A stretch of 39,947 bases of DNA from Dehalococcoidia bacterium. Its GTDB lineage: Bacteria; Chloroflexota; Dehalococcoidia; CAUJGQ01. The position numbers were made by a program, and so were the translations under genes. The DNA is taken from contig DATGEL010000119.1 in assembly GCA_035310145.1 (NCBI GenBank), positions 1-39,947 of the forward strand, given 5' to 3'. Position 1 is the stretch's first letter. Each line of letters starts with the position of its first letter. Shown one piece after another: positions 1-7,900 of the stretch. Below the pieces are notes generated by a model. The model worked only from the letters and a program-made list of their open reading frames with translations. It made no database searches and was not told the origin of the DNA.

Positions 1-213
1 GTTCGTAGTCTGGATCGCGGCGTTGAGCAGATCCTGGGCGCTGAGCGTTGGCGTCGGCGTGGCGAGGCGGCCGTTCTGGGGTGTTGGGGGTTTGTGATTG
101 TTCTTACCAGAGCCGCAGGCCGCGACCAGCAGCAGCACCGCCAGCGCCTGCAGCAGCAGCCGCCAGCGGCCGGCAAGAAGCGCCCACGCGGCCCGCCGCG
201 CCGTGCTGCTCAC
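1..213 (-). CDS. Lipoprotein, N-terminal part (gene runs off the left edge)
   Basis: Reading the minus strand from a GTG at 213 gives 71 codons that stay open to the window edge. The N-terminus is arginine-rich, followed by a hydrophobic stretch rich in Leu and Ala and a lipobox (LLVAACGSG), so the product should be exported and lipid-anchored at the Cys near residue 33. After it comes a Pro/Thr linker and the start of a folded part (LSAQDLLNAAIQ). That pattern recalls LppX/LprG-like lipoproteins, which bind lipids, but too little is visible to assign the family. The GTG overlaps the selD stop codon as GTGA, so the two genes are probably translationally coupled in one operon. A functional link with selenium is not evident. 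The signal peptide is clear; the family is a guess. Confidence 0.72.
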   Translation of the reverse strand, partial: MSSTARRAAWALLAGRWRLLLQALAVLLLVAACGSGKNNHKPPTPQNGRLATPTPTLSAQDLLNAAIQTTN

Positions 214-1259
214 CGTACGACCTGCAGGCCGGCGCCGCTGAGCGCCTCGCCGATCTGCCAGCAGCGGACGCCCTGCTCCCTGCACGCCGCCTCGAAGTCG
301 CCGGCGCGATCTGCCGGCAGCGTGGCCAGCAGGCCGCCGGAGGTTTGCGGGTCGTAGAGCAGCTCGACCAGCTCGCGCGGCAGATCGGAGGCAAGATCGA
401 CCCTGGCGGCAACGTACGCCTCGTTGCGGTTGCTGCCGCCCGTGCGCACGCCGGCGCGGATCGCTTCGAGAGCGCCGGGCAGCGCCGGCACGGCCTCGGC
501 AAGGATACGCAGGCGCACACCGCTGGCGCAGGCGACCTCGTCCGCGTGGCCGAGTAACCCGAAGCCGGTCACGTCGGTGAGCGCCGTCGCGTCCGCCGCC
601 CGCGCGGCGAGCGAGGCGCCGCGGTTGAGCTGCAGCATCGAGGCCACGGCCGCATCGAGATCGGCGGCCGCCAGTTTGCCATCCTTGAGGCTGGAGCAGA
701 GCACGCCGGTGCCCAGCGCCTTGGTCAGGTAGAGGCGGTCGCCCGCCCGCGCGCCGCCCTTGGTCAGGATGCGCTGCGGGTGCACGCTGCCGGTCACGGC
801 GAGGCCGTACTTCGGCTCCGGGTCGTAGATCGAGTGCCCGCCCGCGACCACACCGCCGGCCTCGCGCACCTTCTCGGCGCCGCCGCGGAAGATCTCCGCG
901 ACCACCTCTTCCGGCATCGTCTCGGGGAAGGCGGCGATGTTGAGCGCGAACAGCACCTCGCCGCCCATCGCGTAGATGTCGCTCATCGCGTTGGCGGCGG
1001 CCACGGCGCCGAACTGATAGGGGTCGTCCAGCACCGGGGCAAAGAAATCCAGCGTCTGCACGATCGCCTGCGCGTCGTTCAAACGGTAGACGGCGGCGTC
1101 GTCCGCGACCTGCAGGCCGACCAGCAGATCGGGGGCGTTCACGCCGGCGAAGGCAGCGGTCAAGGGGCGCAGCACCTGCGCCAGGGCTCCGGGCCCAACC
1201 TTGGAGGCTCAACCGCCGCAGGAGACGAGCGAAGTCAGCCGAACTGGCGCGCTGGTCAC
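210..1259 (-). CDS. selD: Selenide, water dikinase; itself a selenoprotein (in-frame TGA = Sec17)
   Basis: SelD makes selenophosphate from selenide and ATP, the selenium donor for selenocysteine and selenouridine. A plain ORF starts only at a GTG at 1175 and lacks the catalytic N-terminus. Reading upstream in the same frame gives MTSAPVRLTSLVSCGG, then TGA (1211-1209), then ASKVGPGALAQVLRPL. This is the SelD active-site segment: the TGA sits at residue 17, the position of catalytic Cys17 in E. coli SelD, and Lys20 follows. The start is the GTG at 1259, preceded by AAAGGGGG (1276-1269) nine bases upstream. The product is 349 residues, the usual family length. Downstream are the GGHS segment, the DVTGFGLLGH motif and the DPQTSGGLL motif near the C-terminus. 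The gene overlaps the following lipoprotein gene by GTGA. Sec in SelD is known in other bacteria; decoding here is inferred from position and the hairpin after the TGA. Confidence 0.95.
1166..1182 (-). promoter_or_regulatory. Bacterial SECIS hairpin candidate in selD
   Basis: On the mRNA strand the bases GGCGCAG-GUG-CUGCGCC form a perfect 7-bp stem with a GUG loop. The apex reads GCAGGUGCUGC, close to the GCAGGUCUGC apex of the E. coli fdhF SECIS bound by SelB. The loop lies 34-36 bases after the UGA, inside the usual 16-37 base range. A bulged U is not obvious. A structure probing or SelB-binding test would settle it. Confidence 0.65.
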
Positions 1260-1408
1260 GGACGATCACCCCCTTTCCGGCGAACTCTGCGCCACGCGGG
1301 CGCCTGCAGCGATCGTACGGGGACGGCTGCCGCGCGGCAAGCTGCTGCCGGGCGGTCAACTGCTCGCGCTGAGCGCAACTGTCGCGTGGCGAAAGCGCGA
1401 GACGGCGG

Positions 1409-1438
1409 TTGACTTCTCGGTGGATGTCTCCATATACT
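1409..1438 (+). promoter_or_regulatory. Sigma-70-like promoter for the DHFR-fold reductase gene
   Basis: TTGACT (1409-1414) and TATACT (1433-1438) are separated by 18 bases in an AT-rich island unlike its surroundings. It points toward the reductase gene at 1565, giving a leader of about 120 bases that includes a GGCGGA/TCCGCC hairpin. Confidence 0.6.
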
Positions 1439-1445
1439 TAAGTAT
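1434..1445. promoter_or_regulatory. 12-bp palindromic operator candidate overlapping the -10 box
   Basis: ATACTTAAGTAT is a perfect inverted repeat that covers the -10 box and the expected transcription start. Its place suggests a repressor site. No regulator gene lies next to it, so the protein is unknown; palindromes of this AT-rich type are often bound by small winged-helix regulators (inference). It sits between selD and the reductase and could affect both. Confidence 0.45.
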
Positions 1446-1564
1446 GTAATTAACTATCAGGACGGCGCGTGGGCGAGTTCGAACCGCGGCGGCGGAGCGC
1501 CATTCCGCCGTGGAACGGCCCCCTGTGCGGGTTGCCGCCAGCGCCGCGATGAAAGGAACCAGCG

Positions 1565-2227
1565 ATGCCAAAGCTGCGCGTACACAACTTCTCGATCTCT
1601 CTGGACGGCTACGGAGCCGGCCCCAGGCAGGATCTCGACAACCCGCTGGGCGTGGGTGGCCCGCGGCTGCACGAGTGGGCGTTCGCCACTCGCACCTTCC
1701 AGAGGATGTTCGGCACGGGCGGCGGCGCCGCGGGGCTCGACGACGAGTTCGCCGCACGGGGCGACGCCGGCATCGGCGCCACGATCATAGGGCGCAACAT
1801 GTTCGGTCCAATCCGCGGACCGTGGAGCGACGACCAGTGGAAGGGCTGGTGGGGAGACAACCCGCCGTACCATCACCCGGTCTTCGTGCTCACCCACTAT
1901 CCGCGCCCCTCGATCACGATGCAGGGCGGCACGACGTTCCATTTCGTACCCGATGGCATCGAGGCCGCGCTGAAGCAGGCATACGCTGCCGCGGACGGCA
2001 GGGACGTGCGGCTCGGCGGCGGCGCGGCCACCATTCAGCAATACCTCCGCGCCGGCCTGATCGACGAAATGCACTTTGTAATCGTGCCGATCCTGCTCGG
2101 CAGCGGCGAGCGGCTCTTCGACCGTCTCGACGGCGGCCCGCATGGCTACGAGTGCGTCGAGCACGTCAGCTCGCCCGCCGTCACGCACGTCCGCCTCGCG
2201 CGGACGGCGACGGGGCCGCGGCCCTGA
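1565..2227 (+). CDS. Dihydrofolate reductase / RibD C-terminal-fold reductase
   Basis: A 220-residue protein with the RibD C-terminal/DHFR-like fold. It begins VHNFSISLDGYGAG, the typical first strand and turn of this family. It continues with IGRNMFG (nucleotide-binding helix start), a middle strand ending in VFVLTHYPRP, and the NADPH-site segment VRLGGGAATIQQYLRAGLIDEMHF, followed by IVPILLGSGERLF. These proteins are cytoplasmic NADPH-dependent oxidoreductases with mostly unknown substrates; they are not the housekeeping folate enzyme. The start ATG has AAAGGA seven bases upstream. It has its own promoter and is not tightly linked to a neighbour. Family assignment is firm; substrate is unknown. 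Confidence 0.9.
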   Translation: MPKLRVHNFSISLDGYGAGPRQDLDNPLGVGGPRLHEWAFATRTFQRMFGTGGGAAGLDDEFAARGDAGIGATIIGRNMFGPIRGPWSDDQWKGWWGDNPPYHHPVFVLTHYPRPSITMQGGTTFHFVPDGIEAALKQAYAAADGRDVRLGGGAATIQQYLRAGLIDEMHFVIVPILLGSGERLFDRLDGGPHGYECVEHVSSPAVTHVRLARTATGPRP

Positions 2228-2325
2228 GCGCCCTCTGCGCGATCACTTGCGGTCCTCCGTGCGGTCTGCCGCCGCATTCCTGCCGCGATCGCTCGTCGCT
2301 ATAGTGGATGCAGGCGGGTGCATCG

Positions 2326-3504
2326 ATGGCGAATGCCCGGGCTGCGGACTTTGAGGTGGCGGTAGTGGGCGCCGGGCCGGCCGGGGCGACGGCGGCGCGC
2401 GGGCTGGCCGCGGCCGGGGCTCGCGTTGCGCTGATCGAGCGGGCACGGCTGCCGCGCTACAAGAGCTGCGCCGGCGGCATCCCCCTGCGCACGGCCGCGC
2501 TGCTGCCGCCAGGGGTGGATAGCGTTGTCGAGGACTCGGTGCGCGGCCTCAACGTCAGTTATCTCGGCCGCGGGCGCTTCACACGCTGGTCCAGGCGGCC
2601 GTTCGCCCTCATGGTGATGCGCGACCGCTTCGACAATTTCTTGGCTGAGAGTGCAGCGGAGGCGGGCGCGGAGGTACTCGCCGGCAGCCCGGTGAGCGCT
2701 GTCGAGCGAGACGGCGCGGGTTTCATGCTCACGGTCGGCGGGCAGCGCTTGAGCTCACGCTTCGTGATCGGCGCCGACGGGGCGAACAGCGGTGTGGCGC
2801 GCGCCGCGGGTCTCGGCGCCGGCCTGGCACAGAGCGTGGCGCTGGAGGCCGAAGTCTGCGGCCGGCCCGGCGATCTCGACCGCTGGCGAGGCACGGTCAA
2901 CATCGATTTCGGCTACCGGCCCTGGGGCTACGGCTGGGTCTTTCCCAAGCAAGCGCGTCTCTCGATCGGGCTGGTGCTGCCGCCGGGCGGCGGGCCGGAC
3001 CTGCGCTCGCACCTGCAGGTCTATCTTGGCCGCCTCGGGCTCGCCGATGCAGAGATCGAGCGCGTGGTCGGTCACAAGCTGCTCTTCCGGCGCGGGCGCG
3101 AGCCGATCGCCGGCGACGGCGTGCTGCTGGCCGGCGACGCTGCCGGGCTGGCCGACGAGTTTACCGAAGAAGGCATCTACTATGCCGTGCGCAGCGGCGG
3201 ACTGGCGGCGCAGGCGGTACTGCGGGCGCTTGGCGCCGGGCAGACCTCGCTCGTCGGCTACGAACGCGCGATTGACCGCTTGATCATGCCTGAGCTGCGC
3301 GCGGCACGGCGCATCGCGATCATGTTCTATCTCTCGCTGCGTCGCGCCACGCGGCCGATGCTCTGGCTCAGCGAGCGTGTGAGCTACTTCTGGAACGCCT
3401 TCTTTCGCATCCAGCAGGGCGCGTCGAGCTACGATCGCGAGCTGCGCCGCGCCTTCTGGCTGCGGCCGTTCCTGTCGCTGGTGGACCGTGCCGCCCTCGG
3501 TTGA
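2326..3504 (+). CDS. Geranylgeranyl reductase family FAD-dependent oxidoreductase
   Basis: A 392-residue flavoprotein. The N-terminus carries the FAD dinucleotide motif VAVVGAGPAGATAARGLAAAG, then the family signature LPRYKSCAGGIP. The second FAD contact GADGANSGVARAAGL lies in the middle, and LLAGDAAGLADEFTEEGIYYAVRSG is the conserved C-terminal flavin segment. Family members saturate isoprenoid chains of quinones, chlorophyll or lipids, or act as related flavin monooxygenases; here saturation of menaquinone or lipid prenyl chains is possible but not proven. An ATG at 2308 is also in frame, but a TATAGT box at 2300-2305 would place the transcript start near 2312, which favours the ATG at 2326. 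The 3' end overlaps endonuclease III by 17 bases. Confidence 0.88.
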   Translation: MANARAADFEVAVVGAGPAGATAARGLAAAGARVALIERARLPRYKSCAGGIPLRTAALLPPGVDSVVEDSVRGLNVSYLGRGRFTRWSRRPFALMVMRDRFDNFLAESAAEAGAEVLAGSPVSAVERDGAGFMLTVGGQRLSSRFVIGADGANSGVARAAGLGAGLAQSVALEAEVCGRPGDLDRWRGTVNIDFGYRPWGYGWVFPKQARLSIGLVLPPGGGPDLRSHLQVYLGRLGLADAEIERVVGHKLLFRRGREPIAGDGVLLAGDAAGLADEFTEEGIYYAVRSGGLAAQAVLRALGAGQTSLVGYERAIDRLIMPELRAARRIAIMFYLSLRRATRPMLWLSERVSYFWNAFFRIQQGASSYDRELRRAFWLRPFLSLVDRAALG

Positions 3505-4174
3505 TGCCGTGATGGCACGGCTGCACGGCAGCTATGGCGAGCTGCGCTGGCGCCCGCACCACGACGCGATCTCCGAGCTGGTGCTGACCATCCTCTCGCA
3601 GCACACGGCCGATCGCGCCTCCGGCCGCGCCTTCTCCGAGCTGCTGGCCACCTTTCCCGGCTGGGACGCGATCCGGGAGGCCGATCCTTCGGCCATCGCC
3701 CGTGCGGTGCGCTGGGCCGGCCTCTCCGAGATGAAGGCGCCGCGCATCAAGGCCGTGCTGCAGCGCGTGCAGGCGGAACGCGGCGGCTACGATCTCAGCT
3801 TCCTCGGCGATCCGAAGCTGCCGCTGGACGAAGCGCGGGCCTGGCTGATGGATCTGCCCGGCGTGGGGCCGAAGACCGCGGCGTGCGTGCTGATGTTCGC
3901 GCTGGGCCGGCCGGCGCTGCCGGTAGACACGCACGTCTACCGCGTGGGCCAGCGGCTCGGCTTCATCCCGCCGAGGATGAGCGCGGACAAGGCGCACGCC
4001 CACCTCGAAGCCCTGGTGCCCGAATCACAGGTCTATGCCTTCCACGTCGGCCTGATCAAGCACGGCCGCCACGTCTGTTACGCCCAGCGCCCGAACTGCG
4101 CCGGCTGCGTCCTGAACGACATCTGCCCCAGCGCCTTCACGTTCGGCAACGCGCCAGCGGCGGTACGCAACTGA
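3488..4174 (+). CDS. nth: Endonuclease III (DNA glycosylase/AP lyase)
   Basis: A 228-residue base-excision repair enzyme that removes oxidised pyrimidines and cleaves at abasic sites. The helix-hairpin-helix LPGVGPKTAAC carries catalytic Lys129, and the VDTHVYR segment carries Asp147. The four cysteines of the 4Fe-4S cluster are intact with the C-X6-C-X2-C-X5-C spacing (Cys197, 204, 207, 213). The GTG at 3488 overlaps the upstream flavoprotein gene; an ATG at 3512 is an alternative start. Overlap implies co-transcription with the reductase, an arrangement without obvious functional meaning. The next gene is convergent, with only 27 bases between the stops. Confidence 0.93.
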   Translation: MPPSVDAVMARLHGSYGELRWRPHHDAISELVLTILSQHTADRASGRAFSELLATFPGWDAIREADPSAIARAVRWAGLSEMKAPRIKAVLQRVQAERGGYDLSFLGDPKLPLDEARAWLMDLPGVGPKTAACVLMFALGRPALPVDTHVYRVGQRLGFIPPRMSADKAHAHLEALVPESQVYAFHVGLIKHGRHVCYAQRPNCAGCVLNDICPSAFTFGNAPAAVRN

Positions 4175-4201
4175 TTCACTGCTGCTCGGCTTCAGCGGCC
4201 G

Positions 4202-5092
4202 TTACGCCCCGCAGCCGAGCTGCCGCGAGGTGAGCCACTGGTTCAGCGTCTGGCCGGATTGCACGAACTGCTGTGCGGCGCCGGTACCGATGTAGCGGTA
4301 GTGCCAGGGTTCGTACTCGTAACCGGTCTGCGCCTCTTTGCCCTCGGGGTAGCTCAGCACAAAGCCGAACTCCGCCGCGTGCTGCGCCAGCCAACGGCCC
4401 TCCGGCGTGGCGGCGAATGACTGGTTCAGGTCGAAGTCGAGGCCGCGCGTGGTGAAATCGATCGCCAGGCCGAGCTGGTGCTCGCTGTGTCCGGGGCGGG
4501 CGCTCTCGCGATCGGCCTGCGCCTGGCCGACACTGTTCACCTCCTGCTGGTAGACCTGGCTCTGGTACTGGTACGAGCGGTAGGCCGACTGTGCGAGGAA
4601 GAAGATGTTCTGCGCCCGCGCCGCCTCCAGCATGCTATGCAGTGCGCCGTCCGCCTCCTTGCGCAGCTGCACCACGGTCGGCGAGCCGGGCGAGGCGTCC
4701 TTCGGCTCAACGTTGACCAGGTCCGGCGGCAGATAGTCGTCGGGCAGGGCGTGGTCCTTGTCCACCAGCCGCAGCAGATCGGACGGGGCACAGGTCGCCT
4801 GCGGCGTGGGCGACACGGGCGCGAAGCCGCCCACGCCTGGCGTTGCGCCGGGGCGCGGCGAGCCGCCGCGGGATCCGGCCGCGGCGCGGCTACTGGGTGC
4901 GGCAGGCGCGGCGCCGGCCGTGGGCTGTGCGTCGTTCCTCGCCTTCGGCTGCTTGCCGCCAGAGCTGCAGATGCTGACCAGCAGAAACGCGGCGGCCAAG
5001 AGCACGATTGCGACGGCGAGCAGCCGAAGTGGGAAGCGACGGCGGGAGCGGCGGTGAGCGGGCGGCAGATTACTGCGGCGGGTCTGCGGCAT
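4202..5092 (-). CDS. VanY-like D-alanyl-D-alanine carboxypeptidase (M15B), membrane-anchored
   Basis: A 296-residue zinc peptidase acting on the peptidoglycan stem peptide outside the membrane. Residues 20-42 form a hydrophobic segment ending in a possible lipobox (LLVSIC, Cys42), followed by an Ala/Pro-rich linker. The catalytic domain shows SAYRSYQYQ, then the zinc motif SEHQLGLAID (His205, Asp212) and EPWHYRY (Glu261, His264), all required residues of the family. A TATAAT box lies only seven bases before the ATG, so the mRNA may be leaderless. It is divergent from the small coiled-coil gene at 5151, and the two promoters overlap. Whether the anchor is a lipid or a transmembrane helix cannot be decided. 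Confidence 0.92.
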   Translation of the reverse strand: MPQTRRSNLPPAHRRSRRRFPLRLLAVAIVLLAAAFLLVSICSSGGKQPKARNDAQPTAGAAPAAPSSRAAAGSRGGSPRPGATPGVGGFAPVSPTPQATCAPSDLLRLVDKDHALPDDYLPPDLVNVEPKDASPGSPTVVQLRKEADGALHSMLEAARAQNIFFLAQSAYRSYQYQSQVYQQEVNSVGQAQADRESARPGHSEHQLGLAIDFTTRGLDFDLNQSFAATPEGRWLAQHAAEFGFVLSYPEGKEAQTGYEYEPWHYRYIGTGAAQQFVQSGQTLNQWLTSRQLGCGA

Positions 5093-5098
5093 GCCGCT

Positions 5099-5106
5099 AT
5101 TATACT
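5099..5106. promoter_or_regulatory. Overlapping divergent -10 boxes
   Basis: TATTATACT is read as TATACT (5101-5106) toward the small gene at 5151 and as TATAAT (5104-5099) toward the carboxypeptidase. The minus-strand box ends seven bases before the ATG at 5092, which predicts a leaderless transcript. The -35 boxes are weak on both sides. Confidence 0.45.
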
Positions 5107-5150
5107 GTTACAGATCGAGCCGGCCCAACGGCGCCGGCATGGAGGACGCG

Positions 5151-5396
5151 ATGCCAACCGTCGAAGAGATGCAGGCCGAGATCGAACGCCTGAAGCAGGA
5201 GAACCAGCAACTGAAGACCGGCGCGAGGCGCGGCGTCTCGCTCAAAGTCTCGGAGAAAGGCGGCCTCAGCGTCTACGGCCTCGGCCGCTTCCCAGTGACG
5301 CTCTACCCGGAGCAGTGGGAGACGCTGCTGGGCATGGCCGACCAGATCAACGCATTTATCAAGGAGAATCGAGCCAAGCTCAAGTGGAAAGAATAG
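5151..5396 (+). CDS. Small conserved coiled-coil protein of unknown function
   Basis: An 81-residue protein. The first third is a heptad-like coiled coil (VEEMQAEIERLKQENQQLK). The rest is a compact, strongly conserved-looking segment containing LKVSEKGGLSVYGLGRFP and TLYPEQWETLL. Similar small proteins with the same order (coiled coil, then SEKGG-SVYGLGRFPVTLY) are widespread in bacteria, including cyanobacteria, as hypothetical proteins; I know no function. The start is the ATG at 5151, with GGAGG five bases upstream; earlier in-frame starts at 5091 and 5139 lack this. No terminator is visible before the convergent efflux gene. Confidence 0.82.
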   Translation: MPTVEEMQAEIERLKQENQQLKTGARRGVSLKVSEKGGLSVYGLGRFPVTLYPEQWETLLGMADQINAFIKENRAKLKWKE

Positions 5397-5471
5397 GGCA
5401 AAGGGCGGACGAACGAGACTCCGCATGCCGGCCCGAGCGCACGCGAGCTGACGCCCCAGCCCTGCCGCAGA

Positions 5472-7094
5472 TCACGCGCGCACATCCGTGATCAGGGCCG
5501 CGGCGTCCGTGCGGTCTGGCTCGGTTGCGCGCGGCGGTTCATGTTCGTCCTCGGCAATCACGGCGCCGAAACGGTCACTCTTCACGAACAGCAGCGCCAC
5601 GAGCGTGCCGATCAGCAGCACGGCCGCGTTCACGTACAGCGTCTCGGAGAAGCCATGGACGAAGGCCGTCGTGGCCGCGGCGCGGGCGCGCTCCGCCACA
5701 TCGGGCGCCAGGCCGATTACGGCCTTGACGCCGCCGCCCGCCACCTGCTGCCCCAGCGGCGTGAGCCGGTCGCCAAGACCGAGGCCCGCGGCCTTCTCCA
5801 CGAACTGGCTGCTGACCAGGTGGCTGAACAGCGCCCCTAACGCCGCCACGCCGAGCAGGCCGCCCACCTGCCGCATCGTGTTGACGACGCCCGAAGCGGC
5901 GCCCGAGCGCTCGCGCGGCACCGAACCCATCACCGCGGCCATCGCCGGCGTCGTCACCAGTCCCTGGCCGATGCCGTTCAACAACAGGGCCGGCAGCAAG
6001 CCCGCGTAGCTCGTCGTCGCGGTCCAGCGCGTGGCCAGCAGCAGCGAAACGGCCAGCAGGAACATGCCGGCGGCCAGCGGGTTGCGCGGCCCGAAGCGAT
6101 CGGTGATGCGGCCGGCGAAGGGCGCCACCAAGGCGACGATCAGCGTCTCCGGCAGCAGCCGCAGTCCCGCTTCCAGGGCGCTGTAGCCCAGCAGATCCTG
6201 CAAGTAGAGGCTCAGCAGGAAGTAGTAGGCGAACATGCTGAAGGTCGAAGCGAAGATCGCCACGTTCGCGCCGGAGAAAGTTGGCAGGCGGAAGAAGCGC
6301 AGATCGAGCAGTGCATGCCGCGTGCGCGCCTCGTTCAGCGCGAACAGCAGCAGCAAGAGCACGCCGCCGCCCATCATGCCGAGGGTGAAGAGGGAGGTCC
6401 AACCCTTGCTGTCGCCCTCGATGAAGGCGATCGAGAGCGCCAGCAGCGCCAGGGTGATCAGGCCGACGCCGGCCACGTCGATGCGTCGCGACGCCGTCTC
6501 GTCCGTGCTCTCCCGCACCGTGTACATACCGATGATCACCGTGCAGACGCCGACCGGCACGTTGACCCAGAAGATCGATTGCCAGGTCGCCTTCTCGACG
6601 AGCACGCCGCCGACCACCGGTCCCAGCGCGATCGCCAGACTGCTGACGCCGGACCAGATGCCGATGGCGGCGCCGCGCTCGGGGCCGTCGAAGCTCTGCG
6701 TGATGATCGAGAGTGTGCCGGGGATCAGCATGGCGCCGCCGACGCCCTGCAAGGCCCGTGCGGCGATCAGGAAGCCGATATCCTGCGCCAGCCCGCCCAT
6801 CGCCGATCCAAGGGTGAAAACCGCCACGCCGGCCAGCACCACGCGCTTGCGGCCGAACAGATCGCCGAAGCGCCCGCCGCTGACCAGCAGCACCGCCAGC
6901 GCCAGCGTGTAGGCGTCGAGCACCCATTGCAGATCGGAGAGGCTGGCAGAGAGCCCGCGCTGGATCGAGGGTAATGCCACGTTGACGATCGTGGCATCCA
7001 AAAAGGTCATCGCCATGGCGAGGCACATGGCGCCGAGCGTCCACCAGCGGCGGGGGTCGACGGCGCCGGCCCGCTCCGCGTGCACCGGTTGCAT
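5472..7094 (-). CDS. DHA2-family MFS drug/proton antiporter (EmrB/QacA type)
   Basis: A 540-residue, 14-helix-type multidrug exporter of the inner membrane. The first helix carries the motif FLDATIVNVALPSIQ, which contains the proton-relay Asp of the family. Then come the motif-A-like GRFGDLFGRKRV loop and the antiporter motif-C-like segment GVSSLAIALGPVVGGVLVEKATWQSIFWVNVPVG. AGGTGA ends immediately before an ATG at 7100 but lies six bases before a second ATG at 7094, so the second is the better start. The gene is divergent from the cyclase gene at 7251 and convergent to the small gene. No TetR or MarR regulator adjoins it. Substrate is unknown. Confidence 0.93.
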   Translation of the reverse strand: MQPVHAERAGAVDPRRWWTLGAMCLAMAMTFLDATIVNVALPSIQRGLSASLSDLQWVLDAYTLALAVLLVSGGRFGDLFGRKRVVLAGVAVFTLGSAMGGLAQDIGFLIAARALQGVGGAMLIPGTLSIITQSFDGPERGAAIGIWSGVSSLAIALGPVVGGVLVEKATWQSIFWVNVPVGVCTVIIGMYTVRESTDETASRRIDVAGVGLITLALLALSIAFIEGDSKGWTSLFTLGMMGGGVLLLLLFALNEARTRHALLDLRFFRLPTFSGANVAIFASTFSMFAYYFLLSLYLQDLLGYSALEAGLRLLPETLIVALVAPFAGRITDRFGPRNPLAAGMFLLAVSLLLATRWTATTSYAGLLPALLLNGIGQGLVTTPAMAAVMGSVPRERSGAASGVVNTMRQVGGLLGVAALGALFSHLVSSQFVEKAAGLGLGDRLTPLGQQVAGGGVKAVIGLAPDVAERARAAATTAFVHGFSETLYVNAAVLLIGTLVALLFVKSDRFGAVIAEDEHEPPRATEPDRTDAAALITDVRA

Positions 7095-7250
7095 ACACAT
7101 TCACCTGGAGTGATACGCGCGCGGTCGCGTTCACTGCAGATTGTGTAGGATCGGTCTGAGCCTCCGCCACGTACCGTAGTCCGGCCGCGCACGATCGCTG
7201 GCCGGTTGCGGCTAACGCGGGGAGGCCGCCGGCACACGGGAGAAGCTGCC

Positions 7251-7874
7251 GTGCCACTGTACGATGCGACGCTGCCGCTCACACCCGAGATGGCGACCTG
7301 GCCGGGCGAGCCGGGGCCGGAGCGCACGCTGATCAAGAGCATCGACAAGGGCGACCCGGCCAACGTCTCCAAGCTCACGCTCGGCGTGCACACCGGCACC
7401 CACGTCGATGCGCCGGTGCACTTCATTCCCGGCGCGGGCGGCATCGAGACCGTGCCGCTGGGCGCCCTCATCGGGCCGGGCCTGGTCTGCGACGTGGGCG
7501 AGGCGCTGGCCGTCACGGCCGCGCTGCTGGAGTCGCTGCACATCCCGGCCGGCACGGAGCGCCTGCTATTCAAGTCGCGCAACAGCGGCTTCCTGCATGA
7601 CCGGCAGTTCCACCAGGACTTCACCTACATCGCCCACGACGCGGCGCACTGGCTGGTGGCGCACGGCATTCGCCTCGCCGGCATCGACTATCTCTCGGTC
7701 GAGCAGTTCGGCGCGGAACCAGAGACGCACCGCACGCTGCTCGGCGCGGGCGTGGCGGTGGTGGAAGGCGCCAACCTGCGCGAGGTGCCCGCCGGATCCT
7801 ACACGATCATGGCGCTGCCGATCCGGCTCGTCGGCAGCGACGGCGGTTCGGCTCGGCTGGTGCTGCAAGGCTGA
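7251..7874 (+). CDS. Cyclase / kynurenine formamidase-like metal hydrolase
   Basis: A 207-residue protein of the cyclase family. It shows YDATLPLTPEMATWPGEP at the start and the metal-binding motif HTGTHVDAPVHF (His47, His51, Asp53), then the conserved GIDYLSVEQFG and a C-terminal VEGANLREVPAGSY segment. Members hydrolyse amide or ester bonds (N-formylkynurenine, isatin) or act on polyketides; the substrate here is open. The GTG at 7251 has GGAG upstream at good distance; the longer in-frame start at 7206 adds only a basic tail unlike the family. It is the first gene of a likely three-gene operon with 26- and 14-base gaps. Confidence 0.9.
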   Translation: MPLYDATLPLTPEMATWPGEPGPERTLIKSIDKGDPANVSKLTLGVHTGTHVDAPVHFIPGAGGIETVPLGALIGPGLVCDVGEALAVTAALLESLHIPAGTERLLFKSRNSGFLHDRQFHQDFTYIAHDAAHWLVAHGIRLAGIDYLSVEQFGAEPETHRTLLGAGVAVVEGANLREVPAGSYTIMALPIRLVGSDGGSARLVLQG

Positions 7875-7900
7875 CGACTGAGCGAGGAGGAGGCCCCGAG

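Noticed and set aside
210-1175. selD as a 321-residue protein starting at 1175
   Set aside because: This start lacks the catalytic segment; the in-frame region upstream contains it with TGA as Sec and a good ribosome site at the true GTG (1259).
1476-1500. tRNA fragment suggested by a TTCGAA T-loop-like sequence
   Set aside because: Neither strand forms the T-stem, anticodon arm or acceptor stem; the same holds for GGTTCGAAAGC near 32299.
5575-7257. 560-codon minus-strand frame overlapping the DHA2 pump gene
   Set aside because: Same strand but shifted frame of a well-defined membrane protein; Arg-rich with no hydrophobic segments.
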